Positions 11,801 through 27,500 are shown, counted from the stretch's first letter. The stretch: DNA of 64,000 nt from Psococerastis gibbosa (GCA_963971405.1 OZ020490.1:10960874-11024873), one strand, 5' to 3'. Translations and numbers: made by a program. The notes: a model not told the origin generated them from the letters alone.

Positions 11801-14800
11801 TATTAATAAATAATATCCTTTTGGTATGGCTCGGGAGCTATAACGATCCACAATGGGGCAAAGCCCTGGGCCATACCAATAATTCTAACAAGAAGTGTTA
11901 GAAGTTAGCTAGAAGTTAAGACCTCGGTGGGCGATATGAATATTATGCTAAATCGAAAATATTTAACAGACAAAAAAAATGGCTTCATGGGATATGTTAA
12001 GTACAAACATTTTAATAGTTTTCTATAAAAAGAAAAATTAAAATTTCCGTCAATGTAATTTGCATTCTGCAATGCGAGGTCGGTGGAAACCCCGCCTAAG
12101 TCTTGAATGTCTGTTACCACGTCACCGTATTTGTATTTAGCCCTAGCCGGTCGGTGGAAACCGCGCCTTTTACATGGGTTTTCAATTTCACCATGATAAA
12201 CGTCCCTGTAGTCAGGAGTCAGGACGTTCATGGCACTGTTGTTAAGGCGCGGTTTCCACCGACCTGCTAGTGCTAAATACAAATACGGTGACGTGGTAAC
12301 AGACATTCAACACTTAGGCGGGGTTTCCACCGACCTCGCATTACAGAATGCAAATGACATGTTTGTTTTACTCTATGCCATGGTTAAAATTGAATAATGA
12401 TCATAGAGTAAAATCACAAACTAAAATTAAAAAATGGCTTCATGGAATATGTTAAGTACAAACATTTTAATAGTTTTCTATAAAAAGAAATTAAAATTTC
12501 CGTCAATGCCATTTGCATTCTGCAATGCGAGGTCGGTGGAAACTCCGCCTAAGTCTTAAATGTCTGTTACCACGTCACCGTATTTGTATTTAGCAAGGTT
12601 GGTGGAAGCCGCGCCTAAGAAAGTGACAGAACTCTATTCTAGTGCCACGTTTTTTGTTTATTGTTGTTTTGGTTATTTCATTTTTAAGTATTTAGAGTTA
12701 CGGTAATTCCTTCTGAGATAATACAAAATAATATAAATTTAAATTAAAAATATAATATATATATAATATAATTTAAATATATTAACAAATATGGCACTAC
12801 AAACAAACGTGACACTAGAATAGAGTTCTGTCACTTCCTTTGAAACAATGCCACCAACGTCCTGACTACTACCACATTTTTAGTCTGCTAAATATTTTCG
12901 ATTTAGCATAATAACTCATAACGAGGTCCACTCACGATTGTGTCTCAAATTGAATAACACTTCTAACTAGATAACTCGATAACACCGACATTGTGAAGAC
13001 CCTTATCATACCCTTCGAGTTCGAGAGATACTACTTAGCACTTGTCTCCAGCTCTAATATTAGCCCAATTAGTCATGGAGACATGTCTATATTACAATTT
13101 TGTAACTTGTTACGGTACGGTTAGTTAGAAAAACGCAGACTCTGGTTATATTTTATATATCATTGCAGACTAATACCAATTAGTCTCACGCATGGCTTGC
13201 ATAATTTCCTCAGGTAAACGGCCTTAAAATTGTTTCCCAACTCAATACACGACAAGCCAGTATACCAGCGGGCCTACTAAGGCGAATAGTATTAACTTAT
13301 TTTTGGGGTTAAAAATGTAAACAAAACAATTTTAATGGTAGTAATAATAGTAATAAAGTCCTGAAGGACTTTTTTTCTACTTATAGTGGCCCATAAGCCA
13401 TAGGTCCCTTGTTCAATGCCAACGACCCCATGGATTTCGGACATTATTTGTATATCTTCCGTATGAATTTTTGGCCATTGACAAACTGGTCCCTATACGT
13501 TCTCGATAGGCGCCCATTCCACCGACCGGCTAGGGCTATTTACGAAAACAGTGGCGTGGGACCAGACATTCAAGACTTAGGCGGGGCTTCCACCGACCTC
13601 GCATTGCAGAATTGACGGAAATGTTTATTTTCGTCTATGCCATAGTTAAAATTGATCAATGATCATACAGTAAAATCACAAACAAACAAACTAAAATTAA
13701 AAAATGGCGTTATGGGATATGTTAAGTACAAACATTTTAATAGATTTCTATAAAAAAAATAATTCTAATTTCCGTCAATGTCATTTGCATTCTGCAATGC
13801 GAGGTCGGTGGAAGCGCCACCTAAGTCTTGAATGTCTGCTACCACGTCACCGTTTTTGTAAATAGCCCTAGCCGGTCGGTGGAATGGGCGCCTAAAATTC
13901 GAGTCAGGCCTATGACATAGAATTTAAAAAGAAAAAAAAATAAGATTTTTTTTAATTTATCTCAGAAACACAATGAAATTAAATAAACCCAGCTATGCAT
14001 TTCTTAATCGTAATCAAATTAAGAAAACTCGATTGAAAATGGGCTCATAAGACTACCCAAAATATCTCTTTAAGTATAGGAGCCCATTTGCAATTTTTTT
14101 CATTTTGTGAAGACTCAGGTATCCTAATCGTTTGGGATCACTTAATTTACAAGTTCAACCTACCATTAAAAAATTATAATATGCTGAAAAGTGTTCCATA
14201 ACGTACAGAACCGGGCTACAGTTTTCCATCATAATTATGGAAGCACCCAATTACCTCTCGGCAAAAATTGCATGACTTTCCAATGAAATAAGGATCAGAA
14301 AAGGCGGCGAGACGATTGGAAACAGGCAAAAACGGTTTTTCATGCTCTAATAAACACAAATCTTTTGTCTTTGGCACGGCTGACAAAGTAGAAATTAATA
14401 TAGACCCCCGTATTTTAATTGTCAAATAAAATTGTTAACGAGGAACACTCATAACGAAGACGTGACAAAAAAAAATATAATATAGAGGCATAAATTGTGT
14501 GTTTGATGCACCGTTTTCAGCAACAGATTAATTACATGGAAATCAACACGATGAGACAATCGCAGCCACATTATTAATTTGGCAAAGTTCCATGGTATGT
14601 TTGAACGACTCAACCAGTGCAACAACTACTATTCCTTCCTTTACACCTCGCCAACGCCAATTTTTCAGACCCCCAGCCGTTGCTTTGTGCTATTTGCTAA
14701 TGCTATCATTCAAGTATATAAGGAAAAAATGAACCAGCCACCATTGTAGGAGTGACAACCTCATTGGTTTTGAACATTGGGCGGATGTCTATTCATGTTT

Positions 14801-15560
14801 ATGTATAAGAAAATAATTAATCGAATACGAAAAGATGACAAAGATTGCAGGCGCAGGGTCTCATCTTACGAAGCATGCTGCTGGATTTGAAGAATCTGAT
14901 TTCCGAAGATTTTTAATTAGTTTTGTTGTGATATTATTTTTAAGTACATGCTGTAAGTTAGGTTTTTTCTATTTCTTCTTTTTTCTTTTATATCCGATCT
15001 GCAAAAATCCAGCGGGATGAAAAATTTATAACAAAATACAATTGGAGGTTAAGGCAGCACTCAGTAGCTTTAAGAAAATAATTAAACAATATATCTTAGA
15101 TAACGCTTGAGACTCTCTCCGGTCTCATATCCTTTTTTTCTCTCTTCCTCTCTTATTTCTTCTCTATTTAATTTTAAGCATCTATCAATAATTAATACAA
15201 TATTTTTGTTTTTAAGGTTAGCATGAAAAGAAGCCTTTATTGTTTGCTTTTTTTTCTTCAATAAAGTCGTTTTCAATTCAATTCAATTCAAATTTTCCAT
15301 AGGCCTATTTAAAAAAAAAAAAAAAAAAAAAAAACATAATTTACCCTATCCAACTGATTTACTACATTTCTATTTATACTATTACTTCACTTTCGTTATT
15401 TTTTTTAAGATTTTACGTGAGAAAATTTAACTTTATTGAGATACCTTTAATTCTTTGCGAATTTTCGTCAAATTGACTATTGCAATCTTTGTTTACATAA
15501 TAATATGAAATCTCTCGTTAATAGGAGTAGCCTGAATGACCAATTCGATAACTTTGAATG

Positions 15561-15598
<38 letters not shown>

Positions 15599-18500
15599 TC
15601 TTAATATTGAATTTTATAGCTATTGTTTTCCTATCCTTACCAGTGGGCTTAATATGCCGTTTGGTATTAACTTATTCCTGCGTGAATGTGAATAAAACAA
15701 TTTTGAATAGCACTTTCCATTGTAAAATTAGATTGTTTACGTTTTTAATCGCAGGATAAGATTAAAAATAATCGCCATATTAGGCCCACAGAAGGTTTAT
15801 CGATCTTTATTGGATATTAATTTGGCATACAGGGCTGGCATTCCCCTGAAATGGCCATACATTTGTGCACAAAAACAACAAATTGCCCTTCATCATTGTA
15901 TATATCTATTGTAGATTTGCAGTATATATCTATTAAAAGCCCAACATGAAAGTTTAAGAGTGTACAGCCCGTAGGAAATTGGCAGCCCGAAATTTAATAC
16001 TTTTTTATTTTTTTATTTAATTAACTAAGCAAGTTATTAAAGATTTAGCTCATTAAAGTTGTAGAAGACTACTTCATGCATCATATTATAAGGTATTTTT
16101 AGTTTTCGAAATTGTAGTTTTTTTTATAAAATCGATTATACGTGAAAAGTTATTGTTTATAAAATATTATCATGTTTATGAAAAAACTACAATTTCGAAA
16201 ATAAAAAATATCTTACCATATGATGCATGAAGTAGTAGTCTTTTACAACTTATATGAGCCAAATCTGTAATAAGTAGTTCAGTTAATTAAATAAAAAATA
16301 AAAGTTATTAAATTTCGGGCTGCCAATTTCCTACGGGCTGTACACTCTTAATTCTCAGTATGGGGTCGTCAGAGCCCTCTAGCGGCAACATTAATAGTAA
16401 TAGTTGAGCATGGCTATTCTGTTACTATAGCTGATTGGACAGTTGCAGATAAATTTGGTATAGTGACACCGCCCATCCTCTTAACTGAAATAGTCACACA
16501 TAATGAACATTGAGCGGAAGTGACGTCAAACGCAGATCCATGCAAAGCGAATGTACAATCGAACACATCAATCATGGGTTGAATCGAGTCTCGAAAGAAA
16601 AATGCATTTAACTATCCTATAATATAGCGCTCGTTAAATGGAGAATCTGGTTTGAAAAAGACATAGTGCAGGCTAAACAAATGAAACACAATAGAAAATC
16701 CCTTTCGGCTCTGGCCGATCAGGAGTAGGGAGATTCCGCAGACCCTGCTTTTCCCCTACGCTACCTACACTATGTATGTAATAAAAAATATAAAATACTT
16801 TTTCCGACCACAACATCAACACACAAAACACTCTTTTGTTCCAAACAATGACTATGAACTTTACTTATTATTTTTACTTTGACTGGACGCCATCTTAAAA
16901 TGGCTGATTTGTCGTAAAAAGTGTTCATCACCATTATCGTAGTTAATAATACGGGCTTTAAGTCAGATTTTAATTCATTCCTCTGCGACCAATATTAACT
17001 GAGATATGAATTATATAAGGTTTCAATCGGCCGCCATCTTGTAACTAAATAGTGGATTAGTGGTTAACAAACTCGATCAAGACATTTGTGTGATCAATTT
17101 TTGTGTCAAAATTAATCAAAATCGGATAATATTTACGGAAGTTAGTGTTTCCTAAAATCGATATGCATACATAAAATATACATGCATACATATACATAAC
17201 ATTTTGAACTGAGGGAGGTTTTAGGCTCAGGGGGTCATGAAATGAAAAGTTGTGAAGAAATTTTCGGAAAGTCGAACAGTGGTCGCCATCTCAATAGGTA
17301 GATGAATCTCCCTAAAAGACAACCCGTTTTACACATTATAATGCAGTAATTATATGGTATACACAGTATATATAACACTGACATTTTTACTTTCGGTTAA
17401 ATTTCGGTTAACACGTTTTACTTTTTTTTTTTTTTAAAGTGTCACATAACAAAAATAAACTACTAAAAACGACTGGGCTTAGTTGCGGATAGTATTCGCA
17501 CAAAAATTGACTTTCTCAATAAAGCCCGGTATACACGAGCTTGGCGAATTAAAATTTCCTCGGAATTCACAGGGAAAGGCCAACAGTTAGTGACGCATAG
17601 GAAAGAGTTGCGTGCACACATGAGACGTTATAATTGCCAGATGACCTTCCAGCCGGGACATTCCAGGCAAAGTCCCACGGTGTAATAATATTATCATAGT
17701 AGCACCTGTAACCAAGTTCAACCAGTCCCGAAACAGGTGTCCCTACTCGGGAACCGGGAGTTCGGGTCCCACATCGGCCACATTTTATCTATCTGCCCAC
17801 AATGATTGATAATTGCCACGCATAATATCACATAATATCACAGTAGCACCTGCAACCAAGTTCAACCCGTCCCGAAACAGGTGCCCCTACTTGGGAAACG
17901 AGAGTTCGGGTCCCACGCAGGCCAGATTTTATCTATCTGCCTACAATGATTGATGACTGCCACATGTAATATCACACATGTAATATCACAGTAGCACCTG
18001 CACACTAATTCTACGAGTCCTGTCCTTGAATCTGGTGGCGGAACCAGAAGTGTGATAAAAAAAGTGGGACCCCTGTTTTTGCATAATTTTTATTTTTAAT
18101 TAATAATATTTCAGATGAAAAAATGTAAATTTACTTTACCTAGGTATAAATTCATTCTTTGGGAATTTTTCATCAGGCCATTTACAAATTTTTTTGCCTG
18201 TGAAAGAAGGAATTAACGAATTTCGTCAAATTGACCCTAACACTGTATGTTTGCAAGATTTTGAAATCTCTGCCTTCAAGTCTCCTCCGGCACTAGCACT
18301 ATAGATAAACTACGCTGAGTTTGGGAGCAGAAAAGTCAATGTGGAAAAATCACGGTTGACTGAGGCATACTTTCCAAGTGTTACGCGACCAACAGTCAGC
18401 TTACAAATAATTTATGTGATGCGAGCTTGCGTAGGTATCATTTGTAAGATGACTATTGGTCGCATAACACTTGCACAGTATGCCTCAGTCCTCCGTCAAC

Positions 18501-21500
18501 TTACAGTAATTTCTCTGCTGTGACGTATGGCTCAACTCAGCGTTGTTTTACAATACCACTAATGCCTTCATTGACTCAGACAAACTTGATTAAGGCCATA
18601 TACCGGCACCATGGTAACACAAGCTGACTTTTTTTTTAAACAATACCCGTGAGAACTACTTCTAGGTACCCGTATGTGTACTTTGGTACCTGGTACCTGT
18701 GGAAATCCACTCTGGTACCTACCGGAACTTAGTCGTCATGTTCCAACTGTCCGGTTGTTATAGGAAATGTCTGGTACTTATTTCCAGACAAAATAGGGCC
18801 AAATGGTTCTCACAGAATAACGGAATCAGAAATTTAAGCTTTGAAATACTGTGAAACCTGAGCCAGAAGAATAAAGGTTGATGATGGGGTGAGACCGAAT
18901 ATGACGCTGATTAGGCCCGGCGTTCAATTGTTTTCCGTACCTTCTCACGAGAAAGGAGAACTTTAATTGCGGAGCGTGCTGTAGTAACCACAGCACTTCC
19001 AGGCTTCCACTTCCAAGCAGAGACCACCAAAATAGAGCCTGCTCAAAACAGCAGCAAACATGGTAGTGTGCACAACGTTGGCAGGGGAACATGGGGGGGG
19101 GGGGGACATAATAACGCGCTGATAATGCCATTTCAGTTGTAAGTGCGTGTCGAGTCCTGGTCACCTAAGAATTAATCGTGTGACTTTATACGATGTTCCC
19201 CAAGTGGTTCGGAATCCACAATAGACAGGAGGTCCACCTTGTCAGTCAACTCCTCTTCACCCCTTGAAGGACCGAAGAAGAAGCCTTGCATTGTCTTATC
19301 GTACTGACAAAACTAAATACCTCTAATAAATTAATGCTCAAGGCAATTTCGAACCTGACGCTTTCCCTTTTAAGGTGCCCATTCCATTGACCGGCTAGGG
19401 CTATTTCCAAAAACGGTGACGAGGCAGCAGACATTCAAGACTTAGGTGGCGTTTCCACCGACCTCGCATTGCAGAATTGACGGAAATGTTTATTTTCCTC
19501 TATGCCATAGTTAAAATTGATCAAAGATCATACAGTAAAATCACAAACAAACAAACTAAAATTAAAAAATGGCGTCATGGGAAATGTTAAGTACAAACAT
19601 TTTAATAGATTTCTATAAAAAGAAAAATTCTAATTTCCGTCAATGTCATTTGTATTCTGCAATGCGAGATCGGTGGAAACGCCACCTAAGTCTTGAATGT
19701 CTGCTACCACGTCACTGTTTTTGGAAATAGCCCTAGTCGGTCAGTGGAATGGGCGCCTTAGCATCACAATCCTTGACCACTCGTCTAACCCACACCCACA
19801 ACAATACAGTGAACGGCGATACCACATATTTTTTAAAACATATATGGTAAAAATGCATGTACGACGCATATGAATGCAATTTCGACATAGTGCATACCTT
19901 GACCGCTGAAAACATTGCAGTTGACTGTTTTCCCTTTTTAGCCATTGCGCGTAGGCAATATAATAGCATTGAAAAGAATGTCGTTCTATTATACGGTACC
20001 TTATCAGATAGTTTTGTCATTAACTATATACACTATAAACTATGCTTCGGCATCCTGTGAGTTTACAAAGTTGTTTTAGGCCGGCGACATACTATCCCTT
20101 ATCACCGTCCCGCCAAAAGGGACAGGTTTGAAGGTGTATAGAGATGACTCAAAGAAGTAGAGTACGTAGACCACTACAAGTTGTAAGCTAAAAGTGAAAT
20201 TTTTCCATAATATGGCTGGTACCTTCGACCATTTTAGGCTATTTCCGATACTGATTTCCGGACAGTCCAACAATTTTGCTGTTGGTTGTCATGGAAACAG
20301 GGCCGTTGAGAGAATCCACAAGAGAACAAGAGAACACACAAATTCTGTTTTCAATTGGGTGGATTTCAAAAAAATTCGAGACCTGGCCGTAACCATGGTA
20401 AGTTCATGTAGGCATGGGTTTAAAAAAGATTCAGACGAAGTCCAGAAAAATGGCATTGTTTAATGAGCATACAGCAAATAAGACGTCTGACCAGTTAAAT
20501 TAATTAAATAAATAAATGGTCACTTTTTGTTCTATTAATAAGCCAAGCTTGCGGAGTTAGGGCCCTCTCTTACACTCAACTAGGAAGGTCCGGGACCGTC
20601 TGCTTTACAGGAAGCATAGCCAGAAAATGCAGAATGTGTGAGACTCGAACCAACAACCTTTTGGGTGAAAGTCGGAGTCAGTACCACTACTCTACAAGTT
20701 TGATATTAACATTACTTTAACAGGCTGCAGTACATATAACATAGTGGCCCCCTCTATCACTGAAAAAAAACCATAGCCTGCCAATCGAAATAAGCAGACT
20801 GGCATTCCTATGCTTAAACATGGGATGCAGTATTTCATGATGGCTTTGTGATTTTTTTCATAAAATCACAGGATTGAAGTTACAAAATATTTGCGTCCCA
20901 CTTTCGGATTTTGGCCACTTGATAGCGCTTGGGTGTTTCCCGCACAAATTTAAAAATTGAAATGTAGTAGTCAATATCAATTTAATGAGTCATTTCATAT
21001 TAATAAATCTATAATGACCCAAATTTAATGAATAATACCGACTAGCATTCTATAGTAAATATTATTCTATGAAAAAAACAGCATATTGACGGCTTATGAA
21101 TATATGAATCACTTTCAACTTAGCGAACAACAAAATAATTTCCAATCAAAAATTCAAAAACTCAAAATAAAAAGTTAAAAGCCACATTCATAACGCATTA
21201 AACATGTTTTTTGAAAACTCATAACTTGGCGGGAAAGATAAGATGGCGCCAAAACAAGAGCAATGAGCCAAGTCCCAAATGCCCTTGAATAAAAATGTTA
21301 AGAAACTGCTACGCCACCGCCTGTGCTAGAACAAACGCAATAGATTGACGGCAGCAAATAATCAAATTCACGATTTCCGCTCTACACGGATATTCGTGAG
21401 CAGTCCTTACTTGGAGCTAATAAAACCTATTTTATATTAGGTCTATGGTCCATGCCTACGCCTAAACCATCACATTCACAATCCGGCTAAAAGTCTTTCA

Positions 21501-24500
21501 AGCACACTGAAATTCGCCGGTATAAACTATACAGCCAAACTGAACCAAGCACCTTAGTTCACTTTACGAGACAACGTGTTTACCAGACTTTATTCCAATG
21601 GGCGCTATTAAGCTGCAATGAAGGTACCATTAGGGTAATCTTCTTCTTCTGGCTCTACAGCCCTTGATGAGCTTTGGCCTGCTCAACAACACTCCTCCAG
21701 TCATCTCGGTTTTGTACAACCCTCCATCATCCCGGTTTCGTTACTCAATTTAACACCTATAAAACATGTCTGAAGGTAGAAATCATCGATAGAAAAAATA
21801 TTTTTGAGTAATTTTTCATTAAAAATTAGTTATTTTTATTATTTTACCCTTAGAAGCAAACTATCAAGGGGCAAGCGACCCCCCGCATTTTGTTAACATT
21901 AATAACGACTACAATATATGTGAATTTAAAAGAAATCGTTGGAGCCGTTATTGAGAAATAATTTTTTTATACGTTTTTTTTTTGGAGTTTTTTGAGAATA
22001 AAACCCCCCGAAATTAAGTTAGCCCAAAATAAAAAAAATAGTCCCGAGGCATGATTTTTGTTAACCTACATGCAAAATTTCATCAAAATCGGCCGAGTAG
22101 TTTGACCGGAAATAGATGAACAGACAGACATACAGACAGACAAAGCGACAGACAGACATTTCGTAAACACTTTTTTGGGTTCCTGGTACCTCAAAACGTG
22201 TAATTCCGTTGAAATCTCGGAATCGGAAATTTCGACCATTACAAAGCTTTCCTTATACTACGTATAAATTGGAAAGCAAAAAAAAAAACTGCTGGTTACG
22301 GCGGTTAGCCCACACAAGTGTTCACCAGACTGTATTCCAATGGGCACTAAGAAGCTGGAAGAGGAAATACGTGTTTCTTGTAGCATTAGTGTCAAAAAGG
22401 AACACAAAATGTAGACAGACCTTTGTCGGCACATACTGCGCGCATGTTTTATATCATTATCAACAGCAGAAGCAGCAAGAGGGTGGTTAGGGCAGTTTAA
22501 AAGTGTTTAAATTACATTATCAAGGGTCGGGCGTACGGGGTGGCGTCAACAGCATTAACCACATGGCACCTTTGCTGGGTCAAAGGGAAGTAACTAAAAA
22601 ATCAAAATATGAGTATTTCGAATCAGAATAAAAATCTGAATTCAAATTAAATTAGTTAATTCGCTTTCTGAACAAAATTTCCCCGCATTTAAGAAGATAA
22701 GAGAAATTAAATTGCGAATGATAAAATTAAGAAGAAATTACAATACGTCGAGAAATATTTTTTCTAATGCCGAAAACTTTTTTTCCAGCTCTACAAGTAA
22801 GCATTGCTTATAACTGATGGTAACAGTAATGAAGACCTCTAGGTAGTGGTGTTCATGTCCAAGTTTGGTGCCATTATCACAAATAGTTCCGGAGAAAATA
22901 GTGAAAAGCTTCTTATTTTTTCCATGATTGTATATGTGTACATTTTTATTTTGTATTTTTGCGTAAGTGAAACCAGTACCTGACCACAGATTAGTATAAG
23001 AACCGGTCCGAGTTTACTCGAACATGCTTTCCAATTTATCAAAATTAGTAGATAGAGAAAATGAGCAATTTCATGGCAAATAATTCTCATATGGTTAAAT
23101 TTCCGATATCTCGGGGGGGGGGGGGTCAACTGACGTCACTGGAGGTAAATTCTAGATAGGTCAGACCACCACATTCCCACACAGCAATACTGGCAGGGCA
23201 CGAAATGCATTTGAGCGTGAATTTTCTATCATTTTTTTGTACAAAACCAAATACTTTTCTGGGAAAGCAACCTGTCCGGTTTCGTTACACAATTTAACAC
23301 CTACAACATACCTGAAAGTAGAAATCATCGATTGAAAGGTTTCACAGAAAAATTATTTTTTAGTCATTTTTCATTAAAATTTAGTCATTTTTATTTTTTT
23401 TTACCCCCAGAAGCAAACTATCAAGGGGCAAGCGACCCCCACATTTTATCAACATTAATAACAACTACAATATATATGAATTTAAAAGAAATCGTATGAG
23501 CCGTTTTTGGGAAATAATTTTTTTAGACTTTTTTTTTTTTTGTTTTTTGCGAATAAAACCCCCCCAAATTGAGTTAGCCCCAAATAAAAAAAATTGTCCC
23601 GAGGTATGATTTTTGTGAACCTACATGCCGAATTCCATAAAAATCGACCGAGTAGTTTGCCCGAAAATCGACGCACAGACAGACAGACATTTCGTAAAAA
23701 CCCTTTTTTTTGGTTTCTGGGACGTGTAAATCCGTTGTATCTCGGAATCGAAAATTTCGACCGTCACCAAGCTTTCCTTATGCTACGTATAAATTGGAAA
23801 GCAACAAGGACAACAGTCCGCTTCTTGTCTACATAGAATGTTAATATTATAACATAGAATGTTAATATTAATAATAGGTTGATGTGCCACACCCTCCCAC
23901 GCTTCGGCCTGAGGCACAGCTTGTAATTTTATGTCCACCTATTTTTTTGCTGAGAAATACAAGGGTTTTCTATCTATCTACAATTAATATTTACCGTAAA
24001 ATTTGACTTTGTACAAAAAATTGGTGTTCCGTGGAGGGGGTTAATAACAACAGTTGTTATAAGCAACCATAGATCAATATTATTATACAGTACTTACAAA
24101 AAGGTTCATACAAAATCCCGAATGTAAGGGGTTGTTAACAACACCTTGAACCTTGATGTTATACGTTTCATACGTGAATGCCACACCTTAACTAGGCTAC
24201 AGTGCTTGCATTACTAATGACCTTATGCGGAAACGCTGCTTCATAGGCCATGAGTCTCCAAACGCCCGTGCCTAAACTGTTTACATGCTGCATTTTATGG
24301 ATATCTTTTCCTGAAACATCTTTACCTTTCGCTATATCCATTTACTCTTGAAGCACGCTACTACGCTTTTTTATGTATTCTTTATGTAGTCTTACCAATG
24401 TTTGACGAAATGTAACATCAAACCAGCTGCTTCTTTGCCATAACAATTTGTTACAATGCCAAATCAGAATCAGTCACATATGCAAACAATATAAACAATT

Positions 24501-27500
24501 AAAAGTCCAGTAATACAGGGGTCAACATCAGAATTGAGCCCAACTCGCGATTTTTGACCAATAGGCAATAGTGTAATCAGGGAGCTCACTGTTCTACTAC
24601 AGTTAATGCCCATTGTCATAGTGAGTCGATATGCTAAGTTTGGCAAAAATCAGACAAACAATAACAAAGTTATAGCCACTTTATATGTTGAGCGTGATGT
24701 CCTTCCAGTTTGCATGATGTTAGATGACAATCGTATATGTATCGATCGGTACATCAGTCGATGGGGAATTTATTTTATTCAACTTTTTTACATAGTTGAA
24801 ACATCGTTCGAGTGAAAAAAGTACGATATATTTTGAACGGGACGATGATGACTTTAGCCCTTGAATAATTAAAGACGCTTCTATTTTCTTAGACCTGCAG
24901 ACTTATTTAACAAAGGGTTATTTAGCAAAGAGGCAGGGCCTCTAATAGCTATTAACACAGCGGGCAATAATATTAAGCCATTGGATAAACTATTACCAAT
25001 AAAATTTATCGAATGTCATGAAGAACATTTCTGTGAAAAGCTATTCAAGTTCGGATCAATTGTGAGGTTGACCCCTATTATACTGGACAATAAACCAAAT
25101 TTCAAAATTAAAAACCTACCGGTCTCAGGTCCAACGCAGACCTCGTCAAAATTCTCCCAGGATTCCGTCCAGTAAACCTCCCTGAATTAACCTTCTCCAC
25201 CTTCTTTCTCCTTAACCGTCTCAACGATGAAAACCAATTCCCCGTCATATCTGACGCAAAGCTCGCCAAATTTGTCGACGACGACCCAAAATACGACTCG
25301 GACCGCGAAAGCCCCTTACTCGGCATCAATGTCTCCTTCGAAGTAATCGGCTCCTCACTTACCGACCGGCCTGCTTCGAATGCCGGCGCCGGTAACGAGA
25401 CATTGGACACCTTTTTGCCGAAAAGTCTGGACGTGCTTTTGGACGGGGACTTTGCCCGGGGTAAGGAAGGCGATTCACACACTATGGGAACTGATAGAGA
25501 CACAGCCATTGTTTTCTCCAAGTTCGATGTCATTGACGCACTTCTAGAGGGTGACTTGTACCGGGACTTTGAGCCCACTGGGGAAACCGATCGCACTTTT
25601 GTGTTTTTTGCATACAATCCCGTCACACTTTTGGACTTGATTGTTAGTGGCGACTTCGACCCCACAGTTGAATGCACTGTCGGCGGTAAACATGGTCGAT
25701 TTTCGAAGTCAAGTTCGATCCCACACTTGGTTATAGATGGCGTGTAAACCATTTTGACGGTGGTTACATAGGGTCCCGGTGATGAACAAGTATCCTCGGC
25801 CATATCACATAGTTGCGCATAGTTTGTCACTTTGTACGAGGCACTAATAGAGGAATAGAGAAAATGGACGTTGAAATTTTGAAATTTAACTCAGTAGAAA
25901 GATGCTATGGCACTGATTCAGGTAGTCAAGGTATTCAATTGCTTATTCAAGACTATTTTTATTGAGCAGACCATTCCAAAGCAACTCCTGGACTGGTGTC
26001 CAGAAGACAGAACATTGCTCAGCCAGCAGTTACAAGTTATACAAAAAGGTCCCCATGCCTTACTACCCCAACGATGGGTGGCATGATCCAACAAGCTTAT
26101 TAATTTCAAAATCAGCCAAATAGTTGGAATTGAGTCATAACATCTTTCTACAATATCAAGTTTTATCCGAGACACTACAAAAATTAATGCATACAAGTAT
26201 GCTACGACAGCTAATCCCCCCAGAACCCCAGAAACATAACATGTAACTGTAATTGTTGCTATGAACATTTTGAGTTGTAAGTACTCGTATGTGCTGTAAG
26301 ATGTTTAAGTCCCCATAAGGAATACTGTATGGCACCGCTATGTCCAATAAGCATTGGTAGATGGCGATGCCGTCCAGTATTTCCATGAAGATACTTTTCA
26401 GAGGATCTCTGTTACACTATAGTTAGTATAGTGGTCGGCAACCTTATTGTACTATAGTGAGCCAAATTCCGAATTTTAAGAAGCTGAGAGCTTTGACGAA
26501 GCTGAGACCATTCCAAAAGTGCCAACGATTGCAGAACGACTTTTCCCACAAATTGAGCATACGCGGTACGCTTGTGCGTTGTGGTAAACAAGAAGCAGCA
26601 GAAATCACTATCTGTATTTCATGCTGCCAGGATAAAAAAGTACAGAAGATAGCCCCTTCGGAAACGGTGAACAATGGAATTGGTACAATGTACTGTTTTG
26701 TACAATAAAATATATTATTACATTACATACCGCTAATGTTGACAGTCCTTTTTCTAGTACTATTCTTAATCATTTATACCTTTTAATTGTTACATGGTAA
26801 ACAATTATAGTTTTGCCGAAACGCTACAACCGAGAGCCCAAAACGCCAAATTTGACTGGCGAGCCATGGGTAGCCGACCACTGGCCTTAGACTTTTTAAG
26901 TTAATTTAAATATTTTAAAAAATCCAGTGGACAAATCGTCTGCTGCCGATGCTTTCGGATAGGATAAAGCGCAGCAGTTTCATTCTTGTACGGTTGGTTG
27001 GTTGGAGTCTTTCTTAATGCAAATTCTCTAAGCTGCGCGGACAACAACCTTGATTGGTTAATCATTATGAAGATGAAGACAGAAATAAGTATAGCCCAGC
27101 AAGTAACAATAAACCTGAGCCTGTTCAGCCATCGAGGCAAGCCGGCTAATCAGGTTTACGTAAGAGCCGCTATCTAAATATCATTCATTGGTTAAAAAAA
27201 TAACCTCTATTCTCAGGTACAGTATACGCAAACCCACAATTATTCTAGGGAGTAAGCCGCTACCAAGGTCAATTGTAAAAGTACCCATGAGCGTCGTTTA
27301 CTGGTAGCTGTACCAAAATGTGTAGCTGTGCTTTCTTTTTTTCCTTTTTTCGGGGCATGTTTTTGTAATCTATTGGGTTAAATAAATAAATATATTTCTG
27401 TTAAATTATACAATGCAAGTACTCAACATGTAATTGACAAGAAAGTAAAAAGTAAAATCGTCAAAATATCGTCAAAATCAGTGCTAATGTCTCAGTGACA

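Noticed and set aside
22209..22490. 93-codon ORF
   Set aside because: Starts in the end of a dispersed element and has no recognisable domain or splice support.
25403..25747. 114-codon plus-strand ORF
   Set aside because: It lies antisense to the serine-rich minus-strand exon, which has splice sites and a longer frame. Treated as a shadow.
26900..27140. Minus-strand ORF with a hydrophobic stretch, considered as a further exon of the nested gene
   Set aside because: No convincing acceptor and donor in matching phase, and no resemblance to known membrane proteins.
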